Source of the DNA: Glycocaulis profundi
GTDB lineage: Bacteria > Pseudomonadota > Alphaproteobacteria > Caulobacterales > Maricaulaceae
Direction: 5' to 3'
DNA: 64,000 bases
Assembly (NCBI GenBank): GCA_007050995.1
Contig: VJOU01000012.1
Coordinates: 46,793 to 110,792, forward strand
Notes under the pieces: model-generated
Seen by the model: the letters and a program-made list of their open reading frames with translations, nothing else
Databases searched by the model: none
Told to the model about the DNA's origin: nothing
In this document: positions 62,557 through 64,000 of the stretch, one piece after another
Layout: each line of letters starts with the position of its first letter
How positions within the stretch are numbered: the first letter of the stretch is position 1
Made by a program: the position numbers and the translations under genes

Positions 62557-63447
62557 ATGAGACATCTTTGGGCGGCGGCATGCGGAGCGCTCCTGCTGAC
62601 GGCATGTGGCCAGGACGGAGCCCGGGCGCCGGAACGCGCCTCGGACACTTTACGGGTCGCGGCCTGGAACATCGAACATCTCACCGCTGAGACCGGGGCG
62701 GGCTGCGCGCCGCGCGACGAGGCCGCGCTCGACTTGGTGGCGGACTATATCGCGGCGGTCGACGCCGATGTCTGGCTGCTTCAGGAGATCGATGGAGAGG
62801 CCGCGCTCGAGCGCGTGTTCGGCGAGGGCTGGAGCTTCCATGTCGAGGAGCGTGAGGCGGTGGGCGAGTACCCGCTCTGCCGCGGCCGGGACGACGGCAG
62901 CCGACTGCGGGCCCAGAACACGGCGGTCGCTGTGCGCGACGGCGTCGCGCACAGCCGCATCCCCGATCTGGACGCGCTCGATGTAGCAGGCGCGGGGCGG
63001 ATGCGCCATGGCGTCGCCGTCACGGTGTTCGACAATGAGCCGATCGACCTCATGAGCCTGCATCTCGCGTCGGGCTGCCATGAGGGCGAGGAGTCCAATG
63101 TCTGTCCGACACTGTTCAGCCAGATCGAGGTTCTGGAAGGCTGGATCGACACGCGGAGCGCTATGGGCCGCGCGGTCATCGTTGGGGGCGATTTCAACCG
63201 GCGCCTCGAACTGGACGCGGATCTGGTCTGGAGCGAGCTCAATGACGGCGATCCTTACCCGCTGCATGTCGCGGGTCCGGGGATCCGACCCCAATGCGAT
63301 CCGCGCTATGGCGAATTCATCGACTTCCTCATACTCAATAACCACGCTCAGGGCCGCAAGATCCAGGGATCCTTCCACGAGACCACTTATGGCCGCGGCG
63401 ACCGGCCCTCCGACCACTGTCCGATTCTGATTGATCTGCGGCGCTGA
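62557..63447 (+). CDS. Endonuclease/exonuclease/phosphatase-fold lipoprotein
   Basis: This 296-residue protein has a signal peptide and a lipobox LTAC (cysteine 17). The EEP fold carries its usual catalytic set: N in RVAAWNIEHL, E in WLLQEID, DFN in GGDFNRRL and the SDH-type final histidine in RPSDHCPIL. Two extra cysteine pairs suggest disulfides. It may be a secreted DNase, or a phosphodiesterase acting on lipids or nucleotides, at the cell surface. It ends at a GC-rich hairpin shared with the convergent luxI-type gene. Confidence 0.92.
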   Translation: MRHLWAAACGALLLTACGQDGARAPERASDTLRVAAWNIEHLTAETGAGCAPRDEAALDLVADYIAAVDADVWLLQEIDGEAALERVFGEGWSFHVEEREAVGEYPLCRGRDDGSRLRAQNTAVAVRDGVAHSRIPDLDALDVAGAGRMRHGVAVTVFDNEPIDLMSLHLASGCHEGEESNVCPTLFSQIEVLEGWIDTRSAMGRAVIVGGDFNRRLELDADLVWSELNDGDPYPLHVAGPGIRPQCDPRYGEFIDFLILNNHAQGRKIQGSFHETTYGRGDRPSDHCPILIDLRR

Positions 63448-63452
63448 CGCTT

Positions 63453-63477
63453 CGGGGCAGGCCAGCGGCCCGCCCCG
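63453..63477. terminator. Hairpin between convergent genes (possible terminator)
   Basis: CGGGGCAGGCC and GGCCCGCCCCG pair with one A-C mismatch around an AGC loop. There is no T-run. It lies between the stops of the EEP lipoprotein and the AHL synthase. Confidence 0.35.
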
Positions 63478-63484
63478 TGCCCTA

Positions 63485-64000
63485 TCAAGCCCTGCGCCGG
63501 ACGGTCTCTGGCTCTACCGGCCCAAGCGCTGCCTCGGTCAGCATATGGATCGCGCCCAACAGGCTCTCCAGATGAGACCGGTTTTCGACCTCCAGCAGGC
63601 GGTCGAGGATCGCCCAGCGGACAGGGTCATTCGCCCTGTCATCCAAAAACGCGCCAGCGCTGAACGCAGCGGGAGATTTCAGCTTCATCAGAGCGCGGAT
63701 GCCGCGCAGGGCGGCGACGGAGACCTCACACCGCACGGCATACCCCTGCCCCTGCCCGTAACTGACCGGTCCGCCCAAGGTCTCGATCGGCACACCGATT
63801 TCCTTAAAGTAGGCCATGAAGGTTTCATCGACGGACGCGACCACCGCGGTGGCACCGAAATGGAGGCCGAATTCCGCGAGTGCGGCGAACATCAGCGCGC
63901 GACAGACTTTGTCGGTCTTCGGATCAAAGCCCGGCCCCGCGATCCAGCGCGACACCTCCCATATCCCCGCGCCGCGGGCGCGCTCCCGGTCGCTCAGGAA
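63485..64000 (-). CDS. Acyl-homoserine-lactone synthase (LuxI family), N-terminus outside window
   Basis: The frame is open to the right edge, so only the C-terminal 171 residues are seen. They carry the conserved SRW motif (EVSRWIAGPGF), the helix CRALMFAALAEFGLHFG, VVASVDETFMAYFKEIG and IETLGGPVSYGQGQGYAVRCEV, which follow the Autoind_synth family pattern. The enzyme makes an N-acyl-homoserine lactone from SAM and acyl-ACP for quorum sensing. The catalytic N-terminal residues and any luxR partner lie beyond 64000. The C-terminal ~50 residues are less conserved and acidic. Confidence 0.9.
   Translation of the reverse strand, partial: FLSDRERARGAGIWEVSRWIAGPGFDPKTDKVCRALMFAALAEFGLHFGATAVVASVDETFMAYFKEIGVPIETLGGPVSYGQGQGYAVRCEVSVAALRGIRALMKLKSPAAFSAGAFLDDRANDPVRWAILDRLLEVENRSHLESLLGAIHMLTEAALGPVEPETVRRRA

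Overview
The window is a very GC-rich, densely coded stretch of an alphaproteobacterial chromosome. The best taxonomic evidence is a circularly permuted two-piece tmRNA gene at 46563-46890. Its tag, ANDNFAEEVRLAA, shares its first eight residues with the Caulobacter tag. It lies beside an alphaproteobacterial-type sspB, with clpS and clpA about 5 kb further on. A Caulobacterales or Maricaulales-like marine organism fits (Mrp Na+/H+ antiporter, NSS sodium symporter), but the genus is inference. I see no phage, insertion sequence, CRISPR array, rRNA or classical tRNA.

Layout. 1-537: tail of a glycine-zipper envelope protein with a Tyr/Gln/Gly-rich region. 619-6355 (-): complete seven-gene mnhABCDEFG operon. 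6510-15162: tlyA, a cold-shock gene, a cupin, the xseB-csaA-ispA-dxs operon (isoprenoid precursors), a histidine phosphatase, an HDAC-family deacetylase, a SET-domain protein, a beta-carbonic anhydrase and a DUF2059 protein. 15266-18913 (-): four-gene Mla-type lipid transport operon. 19031-27578: an MFS transporter, then a translationally coupled trio (GT4 glycosyltransferase, methyltransferase, alpha/alpha-toroid protein), an 897-residue lipoprotein with three PPC-like repeats, a second methyltransferase and a small lipoprotein. This is the least explained part of the window. 27705-30097: proline iminopeptidase and an NSS symporter.

30187-36091 (-) is the cell-shape operon mreB-mreC-mreD-mrdA-rodA. 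It is followed by a TVP38-family membrane protein, miaA coupled to a divergent ketol-acid-reductoisomerase-like gene, a DegP-type protease, hflK-hflC-DUF2065 and thyA-folA. 44373-46533 holds DUF6624, VOC and DUF2459 proteins. 46563-54016 is rich in protein-quality-control genes (ssrA, sspB, clpA, clpS), interleaved with a HAAS-like protein, a CorA/ZntB transporter, a RusA-like nuclease, fumC and a DUF4169 protein. 54261-60686: a phasin with two good start sites, a D,D-carboxypeptidase with a SPOR domain, a LOG protein, a LysM protein, an Atm1-type ABC exporter and a small STAS-like protein. 60769-64000: a GNAT protein, an almost empty 430-bp AT-richer gap, a small possible zinc-ribbon protein, an exo/endonuclease-phosphatase lipoprotein and the C-terminal part of an acyl-homoserine-lactone synthase cut by the window edge.

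Most genes are household genes in tight operons with 1-4 bp overlaps. Starts were moved downstream from the longest reading frame wherever a Shine-Dalgarno sequence or family N-terminus supported it. All function calls come from reading motifs by eye; no database search was possible.
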